A DNA stretch of 34,124 nt from Aeromicrobium camelliae (GCF_003850045.1 NZ_RQJX01000024.1:1-34124), one strand, 5' to 3'; positions 18,436 to 26,899 are shown, numbered from the stretch's first letter. The notes: a model not told the origin generated them from the sequence alone. Numbers and translations: made by a program.

Positions 18436-19062
18436 ATGTGGTTCCAAGGTTCCCTGCTCGACGGCGGAGCGGAGCAGGCGGAGGTCGGTGCGCTGGGCGC
18501 TCAGGTCGAACGCGTCACGCTGTCGCGCGGGGCGTGGGTCGACCTGCGGTACGGCTGGCTGCAGGGCGCCGATGCCTTGTTCGAGAAGCTGCAGCGCGAG
18601 GTGCCCTGGCGCGCGGAGCAGCGCGAGATGTACGAACGCGTCGTGGACGTGCCGCGGTTGCTGTGCCACTACGGCGCTCGTGACCCGCTGCCCGACCCCG
18701 CCCTCGACGCCTGCCGCGACGCGCTGAACGACCACTATCTGAAGGAACTCGGCGAGCCGTTCGTGACCGCTGGCCTCTGCTACTACCGCGACGGCCGGGA
18801 CTCGGTCGCGTGGCACGGGGACCGGATCGGCCGAGGCCGCAGTGAGGACACGATGGTCGCCATCCTCTCGCTCGGGGAGCACCGCAAACTGAGCCTGCGG
18901 CCTGCCGGAGGCGGGGAGCAGATCGGTTACACCCTCGGCCACGGCGATCTGATCGTCATGGGCGGCTCCTGCCAGCGCACGTGGGAACACGCGATCCTCA
19001 AGACCGCCAAGCCGGCCGGCCCCCGGATCAGCGTCCAGTTCCGGCCGCGGGGAGTGCTGTAA
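18436..19062 (+). CDS. AlkB-like 2-oxoglutarate/Fe(II) dioxygenase, SOS-controlled
   Basis: The 208-residue protein belongs to the AlkB superfamily, which repairs alkylated DNA or RNA bases by oxidative demethylation. The iron ligands are visible: HxD in VAWHGDRIG (His127, Asp129) and distal His185 in TWEHAILKT. The 2-oxoglutarate-binding pair R-x5-R is RISVQFR (Arg197, Arg203). Upstream are PRLLCHYG and CYYRDGRDSVAWHGD, typical of AlkB-like proteins; LSLGEHRKLSLRP and LGHGDLIVMGG follow. It has its own leaderless promoter under a LexA-type box. It converges with the amidase gene, 6 bases away. Confidence 0.93.
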   Translation: MWFQGSLLDGGAEQAEVGALGAQVERVTLSRGAWVDLRYGWLQGADALFEKLQREVPWRAEQREMYERVVDVPRLLCHYGARDPLPDPALDACRDALNDHYLKELGEPFVTAGLCYYRDGRDSVAWHGDRIGRGRSEDTMVAILSLGEHRKLSLRPAGGGEQIGYTLGHGDLIVMGGSCQRTWEHAILKTAKPAGPRISVQFRPRGVL

Positions 19063-19068
19063 CCGCCG

Positions 19069-20490
19069 TCAGTCCTGGATGCGGGCGAAGGGCTCCGCGG
19101 CCTCCAGCTCGTAGGCCAGTTCGAGGAGTGTGCGTTCGTCGCCGTGGTCGGCGGAGAAGTGGATGCCGATCGGCAGTCCTTCACCGCTCTGGCCGAGCGG
19201 CAGGCTGATGGCCGGCCCGCCGGCGGCGTTGTTGAGCGGCGTGAACGACACGTAGCGCACCAGCCGGTCGAAGATCTCCTCGAAATCGCCCGCAGGGTCC
19301 AGGTAGCCGATCTTCGGCGTGGTGTGCGCCAAGGTGGGTGAGCAGATGAGGTCGATGCCGCCGCGGAACGCGCGGTGATAGCGCTTCTTGCTGTTCGCGA
19401 GGGCGGCGACGGCGCGGGGCGTCCGCCAGACGCCGCGAAGGAACTGCCCCGCGAGCCCGCGGGTGAACGGGTCGAGGAGCGTGGGATCGAAGGCGGTGCC
19501 GAACATCTTGCGGCCGTTGCGCTGGATCGCGAACGCCAGCAGGCTCCAGTAATGGGTGAAGTGGCCGATGAACGCCTTGTCGACCGGCATGGGGACGGGC
19601 ACCACGTCATGGCCGAGATCGGTGAGCAGTTCGACGGCCTCGTTCAGGGCGGTGGCGGTGTCGGCGTCGAGCGCGTTGCCCGTGATCGGCGTGTCGATGA
19701 GGCCGATGCGAAGGCGCCGTCGAGCGGGTCCCTCGACGAGTCCCATGAACGGGAGTGCGGTGGTCGGGCGGTACCGCTCGGCAGCGGCGAGGAAGTGCGC
19801 CGTGTCGCGCACCGAGCGCGTCACCACGCCGTTGGCGATCAGGTCGACCGGCATTCCCTTGCCCTGCTCGGAGGTCACGAGCCGTCCGCGTGTGGGCTTG
19901 AGGCCGACGAGGCCGCACGCGGCGGCCGGGATGCGGATGGAGCCGCCGCCGTCGTTGGCGTGGGCGATCGGCACAGCACCGGCGGCGACGAGTACCGCCG
20001 ATCCGCCCGAGGACGCGCCGCTGGAGTACTCCGGGTTCCACGGGTTGCGGGTCGGTTCGTCGTCCGCGAACTCGGTGGTCGCGGTCAGCCCGAACGCCGG
20101 AAGCGTGGTCGCACCGAGGACGTTCACGCCGGTCGCGCAGAACTGGTCGGTGAACGGTTCGTTCTCGAGGGCGGCGCGTGCGGGCGTGGCAGGTGAGCCG
20201 TGCCGCGTCGGGATGCCCGCGAACGCGGTGTTGTTCTTGATGTAGCTGGGCACGCCGGCGAAGGCCGAGGTGGGAGACCACGGGGCGTCGACGGCGCGTT
20301 TGAGCGCGCGATCCCGGTCGTCGACAGCGATGGGGTTCAGCGCGGGGGCGACCCGGTCGACGCGAGCCAACGCAGCGTCGGCGGCCTCCCGCGGGCTGAC
20401 GTCTCCTGCGGCGATGGCCGCGGCGAGTCCCACGGCGTCGAGGTCGCCGAGGACGTCGTCGGTCGTGAAAGCGTGAACGCGCGGTGACAT
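19069..20490 (-). CDS. Amidase-signature family hydrolase
   Basis: The 473-residue protein has the amidase signature region. The catalytic Lys is in GVPSYIKNN (Lys85), the Ser-rich loop is YSSGASSGGSAVLVAAG (cis-Ser 160/161), and the nucleophile is Ser184 in NDGGGSIRIPAAACGLVGLKPTRGR. The usual DxGGS is DGGGS. The C-terminal part includes TPLNNAAGGPAISLPLG. Substrate cannot be told from sequence; GatA is unlikely, since gatC/gatB neighbours are missing. ATG 20490 has a -10 box 7 bases upstream and no ribosome site. It follows the rpmB terminator, so it is a single-gene unit. Confidence 0.93.
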   Translation of the reverse strand: MSPRVHAFTTDDVLGDLDAVGLAAAIAAGDVSPREAADAALARVDRVAPALNPIAVDDRDRALKRAVDAPWSPTSAFAGVPSYIKNNTAFAGIPTRHGSPATPARAALENEPFTDQFCATGVNVLGATTLPAFGLTATTEFADDEPTRNPWNPEYSSGASSGGSAVLVAAGAVPIAHANDGGGSIRIPAAACGLVGLKPTRGRLVTSEQGKGMPVDLIANGVVTRSVRDTAHFLAAAERYRPTTALPFMGLVEGPARRRLRIGLIDTPITGNALDADTATALNEAVELLTDLGHDVVPVPMPVDKAFIGHFTHYWSLLAFAIQRNGRKMFGTAFDPTLLDPFTRGLAGQFLRGVWRTPRAVAALANSKKRYHRAFRGGIDLICSPTLAHTTPKIGYLDPAGDFEEIFDRLVRYVSFTPLNNAAGGPAISLPLGQSGEGLPIGIHFSADHGDERTLLELAYELEAAEPFARIQD

Positions 20491-20497
20491 GAGCCCG

Positions 20498-20503
20498 AGC
20501 GTA
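20498..20503 (-). promoter_or_regulatory. -10 box of the amidase gene, leaderless layout
   Basis: On the minus strand TACGCT (20503-20498) is followed by 7 bases and ATG 20490. The rpmB terminator lies just upstream (20539-20511), so the -35 region falls within that hairpin. Confidence 0.58.
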
Positions 20504-20510
20504 AAGCACG

Positions 20511-20539
20511 AACGGCGATCCCGGAGGGGGATCGCCGTT
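20511..20539 (-). terminator. Terminator hairpin after rpmB
   Basis: AACGGCGATCCC (20511-20522) pairs perfectly with GGGATCGCCGTT (20528-20539), a 12-bp stem with a 5-base loop, 17 bases beyond the rpmB stop. The minus-strand tail is CGTGCTTT, a weak U-run, so termination may be partial. Confidence 0.7.
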
Positions 20540-20556
20540 CCTGTCTCACCGGTGCG

Positions 20557-20742
20557 TCAGCGGGTGACCTTGCCCGCCTTGATGCACCCGGTGCAGGCGT
20601 TCAGACGCGTGGGCGTGCCGTTGACCACGGCGCGCACGCGCTGGATGTTGGGGTCGAAACGACGCTTCGTGCGTCGGTGCGAGTGGGAGACGTTGTGGCC
20701 GAAGCCGGGTCCCTTACCGCACACATCACAGACCGCTGCCAC
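20557..20742 (-). CDS. rpmB: 50S ribosomal protein L28, zinc-ribbon form
   Basis: The 61-residue protein is a large-subunit protein: [60 protein letters not shown]. Two CxxC pairs (CDVC, CTGC) make it the zinc-binding form. I chose GTG 20742 because AGGAG lies 8 bases before it and it gives the usual N-terminus; an upstream ATG (20760) would add 6 residues and overlap that ribosome site. It is divergent from the DAK2-recG block, a conserved neighbourhood. Confidence 0.96.
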   Translation of the reverse strand: MAAVCDVCGKGPGFGHNVSHSHRRTKRRFDPNIQRVRAVVNGTPTRLNACTGCIKAGKVTR

Positions 20743-20790
20743 AGCGACCACTCCTGACAATCACGTTGTTGTACTCGAATCGGGGTGTCT

Positions 20791-20808
20791 CGCCGACGTA
20801 CATCGGCG
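20791..20808. other. Inverted repeat in the rpmB upstream region
   Basis: CGCCGA (20791-20796) and TCGGCG (20803-20808) form a 6-bp stem around a 6-base centre, about 50 bases before the rpmB start. It is either an operator or a leader hairpin. I see no clear Zur box, which might have been expected near a zinc-containing L28 gene. Confidence 0.4.
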
Positions 20809-20821
20809 GACAACCTCTCTA

Positions 20822-20827
20822 GGATAG
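20822..20827 (-). promoter_or_regulatory. Possible -10 box of rpmB
   Basis: TATCCT on the minus strand would start transcription near 20815, giving a leader of about 70 bases that contains the inverted repeat. The -35 is not clear. Low confidence. Confidence 0.35.
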
Positions 20828-20859
20828 CCGACGATGCGCGCCGGACGCGAATCGCCCGC

Positions 20860-20865
20860 TAACCT
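20860..20865 (+). promoter_or_regulatory. -10 box of the DAK2 gene, leaderless layout
   Basis: TAACCT is followed by 7 bases and ATG 20873. An ATG at 20867 would be only 1 base after the box, so the geometry decides for 20873. It is divergent from rpmB. Confidence 0.55.
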
Positions 20866-20872
20866 CATGCCC

Positions 20873-22465
20873 ATGCCCCTGACGATCGAGGCGTCCCGGT
20901 TCCGCGACTGGGCGCGTGGCTGCGCTCAGGCGCTCGCCGCCGCACGTGCCGAGATCGACGCGCTGAACGTGTTTCCCGTGCCCGACAGCGACACCGGCAC
21001 CAACGCCTACCTCACCGTGCAGTCGGGGTACCAGGCGCTGTCGGAGGTGTCCGACGACGAAGGCACCGAGGCGCTGGTCCGCGCCTTCGTCATCGGAGTG
21101 CTCACCGGCGCGCAAGGCAACTCCGGCGTCATCCTCGCCGAATTGCTGCGCGGCTGCCTGCGCGTGCTGTACCGGTGTGAGGTCATCGGGCCGGACGACG
21201 TCGTGGCGGCCCTGAAAGCCGCGACGACGGCGGCGTACGCGGCGGTGCAGGACCCCCAGGAAGGCACCATCTTGACGGTCGCGGCCGCCGCGACCGACGG
21301 TGCCCGCGATGCGGCGGCCGAGGGGCGATCGGCACGCTACGTCTTCGAAGCCGCGGCTGACGCGGCCCGCGGCGCTCTGGCACGCACGCCGTCGCAGATG
21401 GAGCGGCTTGCCCGGGCCGGTGTCGTGGACGCCGGAGGACGCGCGCTCGTCGTCCTCCTCGACGCCACGGCGCAGGCCCTGACCGGCCGCATCCCGCCCC
21501 CGGCGCCGTCGCACGTTCCGGTGCCTGGGCACGAGCCTGGGACCGACCTCGTCGAGGACGGACCCGGGTACGAGGTCATGTACCTCCTCGAGGCCGACGA
21601 CGACGCGGTGCCGGCGTTGCGGGAGGCGCTCGCGCCGCTCGGCGACTCCCTCGTGGTCATCGGCGGCGACCGGTTGTGGAACGTCCACGTGCACGTCGAC
21701 GACGTCGGCGCCGCGATCGAAGCGGGCATCGCGGCCGGACGGCCGTACCGCATTCAGGTCACGCATTTCGCGGAGCATCGCCGCGGCGGGGCACGTCCGG
21801 GGCGGCAACGGGTCGTCGTCAGTGCCGTCACCGGCACCGGTCTGGCCGAGCTCACCCGCGACAGCGGGGCAGTCGCGGTGGAGTTCTCCGCCGGGCACCC
21901 CCTCACGGTCGAGGAGATGTCGGCGGCGCTGCGTAGCGTGGACGCCGAGGAGGTCATCGTGCTGCCCAACCGCTTCGGCCACGTGCGTCCCTTCGAGGCC
22001 GCCGCCAAGCAGCTCCGCGACGCCGGTGCGCGGGTGGCCGTCCTTCCCACACACGCCCAGGTGCAGGCTCTCGCCGCGCTCGCCGTCCACGACCCCGGCC
22101 GCGACTTCGACGACGACGTCGTCGCGATGTCCGCGGCGGCCGCTCACGCCAAGCACGGCGCCCTGACGGTCGCGACCGACGCCGGCATCACGATGGCCGG
22201 ACCGTGCGAGCGCGGCGATGTGCTCGGCGTCGTCAACGGCGACTTCGCGGTCATCGGCGACGACCAGACGCAGGTCGCGCGAGAGATCCTCGCCCGTCTC
22301 GATTCCGCCGGGGCCGAGATGGTCACGCTCGTGACGGGTGCCGAATGCCCCACCGGGCTCACCGACGCGATCTGCCGCTGGCTCGCCGTCGAGCAGCCGC
22401 ACGTCGACGTGGTGGTGCACGACGGTGGTCAGGAGAAGTACACGTTGTTCATCGCGGTGGAGTGA
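20873..22465 (+). CDS. DAK2-domain (FakA/YloV-like) kinase-type protein
   Basis: The 530-residue protein has an N-terminal DhaL-type ATP-binding domain (about 1-190) with the Mg-binding motif ALNVFPVPDSDTGTNAYLT (Asp38, Asp40, Asn44) and LTGAQGNSGVILAELLRG. A long C-terminal region follows, with GYEVMYLLEADDDAVPALREAL and LPNRFGHVRPFEAAAKQL. Relatives in Firmicutes (FakA) phosphorylate fatty acids bound to FakB; whether that holds in actinobacteria is not settled. The start was chosen by the -10 spacing, 20873 rather than 20834 or 20867. Its stop overlaps the recG start by one base. It is the first gene of DAK2-recG-rsmD. Confidence 0.9.
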   Translation: MPLTIEASRFRDWARGCAQALAAARAEIDALNVFPVPDSDTGTNAYLTVQSGYQALSEVSDDEGTEALVRAFVIGVLTGAQGNSGVILAELLRGCLRVLYRCEVIGPDDVVAALKAATTAAYAAVQDPQEGTILTVAAAATDGARDAAAEGRSARYVFEAAADAARGALARTPSQMERLARAGVVDAGGRALVVLLDATAQALTGRIPPPAPSHVPVPGHEPGTDLVEDGPGYEVMYLLEADDDAVPALREALAPLGDSLVVIGGDRLWNVHVHVDDVGAAIEAGIAAGRPYRIQVTHFAEHRRGGARPGRQRVVVSAVTGTGLAELTRDSGAVAVEFSAGHPLTVEEMSAALRSVDAEEVIVLPNRFGHVRPFEAAAKQLRDAGARVAVLPTHAQVQALAALAVHDPGRDFDDDVVAMSAAAAHAKHGALTVATDAGITMAGPCERGDVLGVVNGDFAVIGDDQTQVAREILARLDSAGAEMVTLVTGAECPTGLTDAICRWLAVEQPHVDVVVHDGGQEKYTLFIAVE

Positions 22466-24639
22466 TGGTCAGTCTCGACAGCAAACTCGGTCCGGTGGTG
22501 GGCAAGGACTCGGCCACCAAGCTCCACAAGGCCTTCGGCATGGAGACGGTCGGTGACCTCCTGGCGCACTATCCGCGGCGTTACATCGATCTGGAGCAGT
22601 CGGAGTCGCTCTCTGATCTCGAGCCCGGTCAGTACGTCACGTTCGTGGCGCGGGTCGTCGACGTCAAAAACTTCTCGCTGCGGTCCAACCCCCGCCGCAC
22701 CCGCACCCAGGTGCGTTTCACCGACGGCCGTACGACGCTCACGGCCACGTTCTTCAACCAGAGCTGGTTGGTCAAGTCGATCAAGCCCGACTCGCTTCAG
22801 CTGTTCGCCGGGGTGGTGGGCGAGTACCGCGGCCAGCCGCAGCTCACCCACCCGGTGATGAAGAAGCTTCCGGACGGGGGATCGCTCACCGACGTCGAGA
22901 GCGGGTACGCGCGGGGCATCATCCCGGTGTACTCGGCCACCTCGACCATCGCGTCGTGGGAGCTGGAGAACGCCGTCGCGACGGTCCTCGCCGTGCTCGA
23001 TCCGCCGGACGACCCGCTCCCGGTCGACGTGCGCGAGGCGCGCGGATGGCCTGACCTCGATACGGCGCTTCGTCATATCCACCAGCCCACGAGCCGGAGC
23101 CAGTGGTGGAACGCCCAGCAACGGCTGCGCTTCGACGAGGCGTTCGTCCTCCAGACGATCTTCGCGCGACGGAGGCGCGCCTTCGACGACGAGCCCGCGG
23201 TGGCGCGACCCCGCGTGCCCGGCGGCCTCGTCGACCGCTTCGTCGACCGGCTGCCGTTCGTGCTCACTGACGGACAGCAGATGGTGATCCATGCGATCAC
23301 CCGTGACCTCGAGCGCTCCCACCCGATGCACCGGCTTCTGCAGGGCGAGGTGGGGTCGGGCAAGACCGTCGTCGCTCTCATCGCCATGCTCCGGGTGGTC
23401 GAGAACGGCGGTCAGGCTGTGCTGCTCGCTCCCACCGAGGTGCTCGCGGCTCAGCACTACCGCAGCATCACCACGCAGCTCGGCGACCTCGCCAAGGGCG
23501 GCATGCTCGGCGGAGCCGAAGGAGCCACGCGCGTGCGCCTGCTCACCGGCTCGATGGGTGCCAAGGCCCGCAAGGAGGCGCTGCTCGACATCGTGTCGGG
23601 CGAGGCGGGCATCGTCGTGGGCACCCACGCCCTCCTGCAGGACACCGTCGAGTTCGCCGATCTCGGCCTGGTCGTCGTCGACGAACAGCACCGCTTCGGC
23701 GTCGAGCAGCGCGCCGCACTCGTCGACCGCGCCGCCGTCGCGCCGCACGTCCTCGTCATGACCGCCACGCCGATCCCGCGGACCGTCGCGATGACCGTCT
23801 TCGGCGACCTCGAGACGTCCACGCTGCAGGAGCTGCCGGCCGGCCGGCAGCAGATCCAAACGACCGTGGTGCCGGTGGCCGAGCATCCGGCCTGGCTCGA
23901 CCGCGCCTGGGAGCGGGTGCGCGAGGAGGTCGCGCAGGGCCGGCAGGTCTACATCGTCACCACGCGCATCGGCGGCGATGACGACGACGCCAAGAAGGAC
24001 ACCGAGTCGCAGGAGTCGAACCAGCCGCGGCCCGTCGCGCTGCTCGACGTCGTCGAGCTGCTGCGCGACGGACCGTTGCAGGGTCTGCGCCTGGGGACGC
24101 TCCACGGGCGCATGCCGACCGATGAGAAGGACGCCGCGATGGCGGCGTTCGCCGCCGGCGACCTCGACGTTCTGGTCGCGACGACGGTCATCGAGGTCGG
24201 CGTCGACGTCCCCAACGCGACGATGATGGTCATCCTCGACGCCGACCGTTTCGGCTTGTCACAGCTGCATCAGCTGCGCGGTCGGGTCGGCCGTGGCGGC
24301 CACCCCGGCCTCTGCCTCCTCGTCACCAGCGTCGTGGGCGACACTCTCGCCCGCGAGCGGCTGGACGCCGTCGCGTCCACCACCGACGGGTTCCGGATCG
24401 CCGAGTTCGACATCGAGCTGCGCCGTGAGGGCGATGTCCTCGGTGCGCGCCAGTCGGGTCACCGGTCGAGCCTCAAGCTGCTGTCGGTCGTCGCGCACGA
24501 CAAGGTCATCGCCGAGGCGCGCGACGTCGCGATGAAGGTGGTGGCCGACGATCCCGAGCTTGCGTCGTTGCCGGCCCTGCGTGACGCCGTGCTGCGTCTC
24601 GAGGAAACCCAGCAAGCCGAGTATCTGGAGCGCACATGA
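22465..24639 (+). CDS. recG: ATP-dependent DNA helicase RecG
   Basis: The 724-residue helicase reverses stalled forks and moves branched DNA. The N-terminal wedge/OB domain (about 50-190) includes LAHYPRRYIDL and TRTQVRFTDGRTTLTATFFNQSW. Walker A is GEVGSGKT (Lys300), and the DExH box is VVVDEQHRFG (Asp406). Motif III is MTATPIPRTVAMTVFGDLE, and the C-terminal helicase part has LHGRMPTDEKDAAM, TTVIEVGVDVPNATMM and LRGRVGRGG. All expected motifs are intact. ATG 22465 shares a base with the upstream stop (TGATG). The rsmD start overlaps its stop (ATGA). Confidence 0.97.
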   Translation: MVSLDSKLGPVVGKDSATKLHKAFGMETVGDLLAHYPRRYIDLEQSESLSDLEPGQYVTFVARVVDVKNFSLRSNPRRTRTQVRFTDGRTTLTATFFNQSWLVKSIKPDSLQLFAGVVGEYRGQPQLTHPVMKKLPDGGSLTDVESGYARGIIPVYSATSTIASWELENAVATVLAVLDPPDDPLPVDVREARGWPDLDTALRHIHQPTSRSQWWNAQQRLRFDEAFVLQTIFARRRRAFDDEPAVARPRVPGGLVDRFVDRLPFVLTDGQQMVIHAITRDLERSHPMHRLLQGEVGSGKTVVALIAMLRVVENGGQAVLLAPTEVLAAQHYRSITTQLGDLAKGGMLGGAEGATRVRLLTGSMGAKARKEALLDIVSGEAGIVVGTHALLQDTVEFADLGLVVVDEQHRFGVEQRAALVDRAAVAPHVLVMTATPIPRTVAMTVFGDLETSTLQELPAGRQQIQTTVVPVAEHPAWLDRAWERVREEVAQGRQVYIVTTRIGGDDDDAKKDTESQESNQPRPVALLDVVELLRDGPLQGLRLGTLHGRMPTDEKDAAMAAFAAGDLDVLVATTVIEVGVDVPNATMMVILDADRFGLSQLHQLRGRVGRGGHPGLCLLVTSVVGDTLARERLDAVASTTDGFRIAEFDIELRREGDVLGARQSGHRSSLKLLSVVAHDKVIAEARDVAMKVVADDPELASLPALRDAVLRLEETQQAEYLERT

Positions 24640-25187
24640 CCCGCATCATCGCCGGCGTCTGGGGTGGACGCCGGCTGGCGACGTTGAGCGGCGCCACCAC
24701 CCGCCCGACCACCGACCGCGTCCGCGAGGCGTTGTTCGCGTCGGTCGCCTCCGAGCTCGGCGGCTGGAACGGGGTCCGCGTTCTCGACCTGTTCGCCGGC
24801 TCCGGTGCGCTCGCCCTGGAATCCCTGTCCCGAGGCGCCGAGCACGCCGATCTCGTGGAGGCCAACGGCAAAGCCGCCACGGTGGTGGGCCGCAACATCC
24901 GCGAACTCGGCGCTCAGGGCGCGCGCCTGCACCGCACCACCGCCGAGCGATTCGTGGCCACGCCGCCCACCGACCCCTACGACCTCGTGTTCCTCGACCC
25001 GCCCTACGCGCTCGAGACCGCGGCCTTGCAGCAACTGGTCTCGCGTCTGACCATCGGCGTCTGGCGCACCGAGGACTCCCTGCTCGTCGTGGAACGTTCC
25101 TCGCGCGATCCCTGGTCGTGGCCGGAGGGTGTCGACGCCCTGCGAGACAAGGCCTACGGCGAGACTCACCTTTGGTACGGTCGCTGA
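24636..25187 (+). CDS. rsmD: 16S rRNA m2G966 methyltransferase RsmD
   Basis: The 183-residue SAM-dependent enzyme methylates G966 of 16S rRNA. The start MTRIIAGVWGGRRL is typical, followed by TRPTTDRVREALFASV, the SAM motif VRVLDLFAGSGALALESLSRGA, and the catalytic DLVFLDPPYAL (DPPY). Length is normal. It is coupled to recG by ATGA overlap. The last bases of the gene contain the coaD promoter. Confidence 0.95.
   Translation: MTRIIAGVWGGRRLATLSGATTRPTTDRVREALFASVASELGGWNGVRVLDLFAGSGALALESLSRGAEHADLVEANGKAATVVGRNIRELGAQGARLHRTTAERFVATPPTDPYDLVFLDPPYALETAALQQLVSRLTIGVWRTEDSLLVVERSSRDPWSWPEGVDALRDKAYGETHLWYGR
25176..25181 (+). promoter_or_regulatory. -10 box of coaD, leaderless layout, inside rsmD
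   Basis: TACGGT is followed by 7 bases and ATG 25189. The box lies in the last codons of rsmD. There is no Shine-Dalgarno sequence and only one base separates the two reading frames, so coaD may also be read from upstream transcripts. Confidence 0.55.
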
Positions 25188-25188
25188 C

Positions 25189-25668
25189 ATGACGAAGGTG
25201 GTCTGCCCCGGTTCGTTCGACCCCGTGACCAACGGTCACGTCGACATCTTCCGGCGGGCGGCGCACCTGTTCGACGAGGTCGTCGTGACGGTGCTCATCA
25301 ACGAGTCCAAGAAGGGCCTGTTCTCGATCGAACAGCGGATGGATTTGCTGCGTGAGGCGGTCGCTGACCTCGACAACGTCAGCGTCGACTCTTTCCGCGG
25401 ACTGCTCGTGGACTACTGCCGCGACCACGACGTGCAGGCGATCGTCAAGGGGCTGCGGGCCGTCTCGGACTTCGACTACGAGCTGCAGATGGCGCAGATG
25501 AACGGCAGCCTCACGGGGATCGAGACGGTGTTCATCCCGACCGGTCCCGAGTTCGCCTATCTGGCGTCGAGCCTCGTCAAGGAAGTGGCCAAGCACGGTG
25601 GCGACGTGACCGATCTCGTGCCGCCGCACGTGCTCAAGGCCCTGCAGGAGGCCTACTCCCGCACGTGA
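25189..25668 (+). CDS. coaD: Phosphopantetheine adenylyltransferase
   Basis: The 159-residue enzyme joins ATP and 4'-phosphopantetheine to form dephospho-CoA, the fourth of five steps of CoA synthesis. The nucleotidyltransferase signature PGSFDPVTNGHVDIFRRA includes the (T/H)xGH motif, with IVKGLRAVSDFDYELQMAQMN in the middle and the late AYLASSLVKEVAKHGGDVTDLVPPHV. Length is usual. Its last 16 bases overlap the convergent dinB gene. Confidence 0.97.
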   Translation: MTKVVCPGSFDPVTNGHVDIFRRAAHLFDEVVVTVLINESKKGLFSIEQRMDLLREAVADLDNVSVDSFRGLLVDYCRDHDVQAIVKGLRAVSDFDYELQMAQMNGSLTGIETVFIPTGPEFAYLASSLVKEVAKHGGDVTDLVPPHVLKALQEAYSRT

Positions 25669-26816
25669 ACGGCCCGCCGCACGGCGCTCGTGCCGAATCT
25701 CTGGCGCACGGCGTCCAACGCGTCGTCCAGACGCGGGTCCGGCTCGCCCTCGAGGGGAAGCGCCAGCTGCGCACCGTGGCGGTCGAGTCCGCTCAGCGCG
25801 ACGCCGACGAGGGTCAGGCCGTCACGACGGATGTCGCGTGACCGCTCGCCGAGGAGCGCCGCGGCCACCCGGGCGATCTGTGCCGTGTCGTGGGTGGGAA
25901 CCCGGAGCGTGCGCGAGGATGTGGCCCGGCGGTAGTCGCCAAATCGCCAGCGCAGCGTGACCGTGCGTGCCGTCAGCCCTCCGGCGCGTAGACGCCGGCT
26001 CACGGTGTCGACCAGGCCGAGCAGGACCGTCTCGATCTCACGCTCTGACCGCACCGCCGGCCCGAGGGCGTGCTGCGCTCCGATGGAGCGCCGTCGGACT
26101 CCCGGATCGACCCGTCGGGGGTCACGGCCGTGCGCCAGCGCGCTGAGGTGACGGGCGGCGGCAGGACCGATCACCGCGGCGAGTTCAGCCTCATCGGTGC
26201 GGGCGATGTCGGCGACGGTCCGGATGCGCGCCTGATGCAGGCTCCGTGCGGTGACGTCGCCGACGCCCCAGAGCCGCTCGACCGGCAGGGCGTGCAGGAA
26301 CGTCAGTTCGGATTCGCGGGGGACGAGCAGCAGGCCTTCGGGCTTGGACAGGGCACTCGCCACCTTGGCGAGGTACGTGGTGCGCGCCACGCCCACCGAG
26401 ATCGGGAGCCCGACCTCCACCCGCACGCGGTCGCGGAGCGCCGCCGCGATCGGCAGCGCGGGCCCGCGCAGCCGCCGTAGACCGCTCACGTCGAGGAAGG
26501 CCTCGTCGATGGAGAGTGGTTCGACCACCGGCGTGACGTCGCGGAAGATCGCGAACACCGCCCGGCTGGCCGCCGTGTACGCCTCGAACCGCGGTGACCG
26601 GACGACCGCCTCGGGGCAGAGACGGCGGGCCTGCCGCCCGGGCATCGCCGTGCGCACGCCTCGCGCCTTCGCCTCGTAACTGGCCGCCAGCACGACACCG
26701 CCGCCGACGATCACCGGGCGCCCGCGCAGGCTCGGCTCGTCGCGCTGCTCGACCGAGGCGTAGAAGGCATCGAGGTCGGCATGCAGGATGCCTTCCTCGC
26801 TGCCGTCGGTGCTCAT
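25653..26816 (-). CDS. dinB: Y-family DNA polymerase IV
   Basis: The 387-residue translesion polymerase shows GILHADLDAFYASVEQRDEPSLRGRPVIVGG (first catalytic Asp pair), SYEAKARGVRTAMPGRQARRLCP, the palm motif VVEPLSIDEAFLDVSG (catalytic DE), and helix-hairpin-helix regions (LWGVGDVTARSLHQARIRTVADIAR). The end carries QLALPL, which could be a beta-clamp-binding motif. ATG 26816 gives the usual N-terminus; the frame stays open upstream to 26984 without homology. GACGAT, a weak -10, lies 6 bases before it. No LexA box was seen upstream. It interrupts the otherwise plus-strand series and overlaps the coaD end. Confidence 0.95.
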   Translation of the reverse strand: MSTDGSEEGILHADLDAFYASVEQRDEPSLRGRPVIVGGGVVLAASYEAKARGVRTAMPGRQARRLCPEAVVRSPRFEAYTAASRAVFAIFRDVTPVVEPLSIDEAFLDVSGLRRLRGPALPIAAALRDRVRVEVGLPISVGVARTTYLAKVASALSKPEGLLLVPRESELTFLHALPVERLWGVGDVTARSLHQARIRTVADIARTDEAELAAVIGPAAARHLSALAHGRDPRRVDPGVRRRSIGAQHALGPAVRSEREIETVLLGLVDTVSRRLRAGGLTARTVTLRWRFGDYRRATSSRTLRVPTHDTAQIARVAAALLGERSRDIRRDGLTLVGVALSGLDRHGAQLALPLEGEPDPRLDDALDAVRQRFGTSAVRRAVHVRE

Positions 26817-26868
26817 GGCACGATCGTCGCGCGGCCCACTGACATCGCGATCGGGCGCGCCGGGCCGA

Positions 26869-26899
26869 TTGGTGCTGGTGTGGTGCGGCGGGTTACGAT
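26869..26899 (+). promoter_or_regulatory. Promoter of the DUF177-rpmF-rnc-mutM unit
   Basis: TTGGTG (26869-26874), a 19-base spacer and TACGAT (26894-26899). Transcription should start near 26906, giving a leader of about 50 bases before the DUF177 start, unlike the leaderless promoters elsewhere. Confidence 0.5.

Noticed and set aside
20819..24105. Long minus-strand frames opposite the DAK2 gene and recG
   Set aside because: Shadows of intact genes with every family motif on the plus strand.
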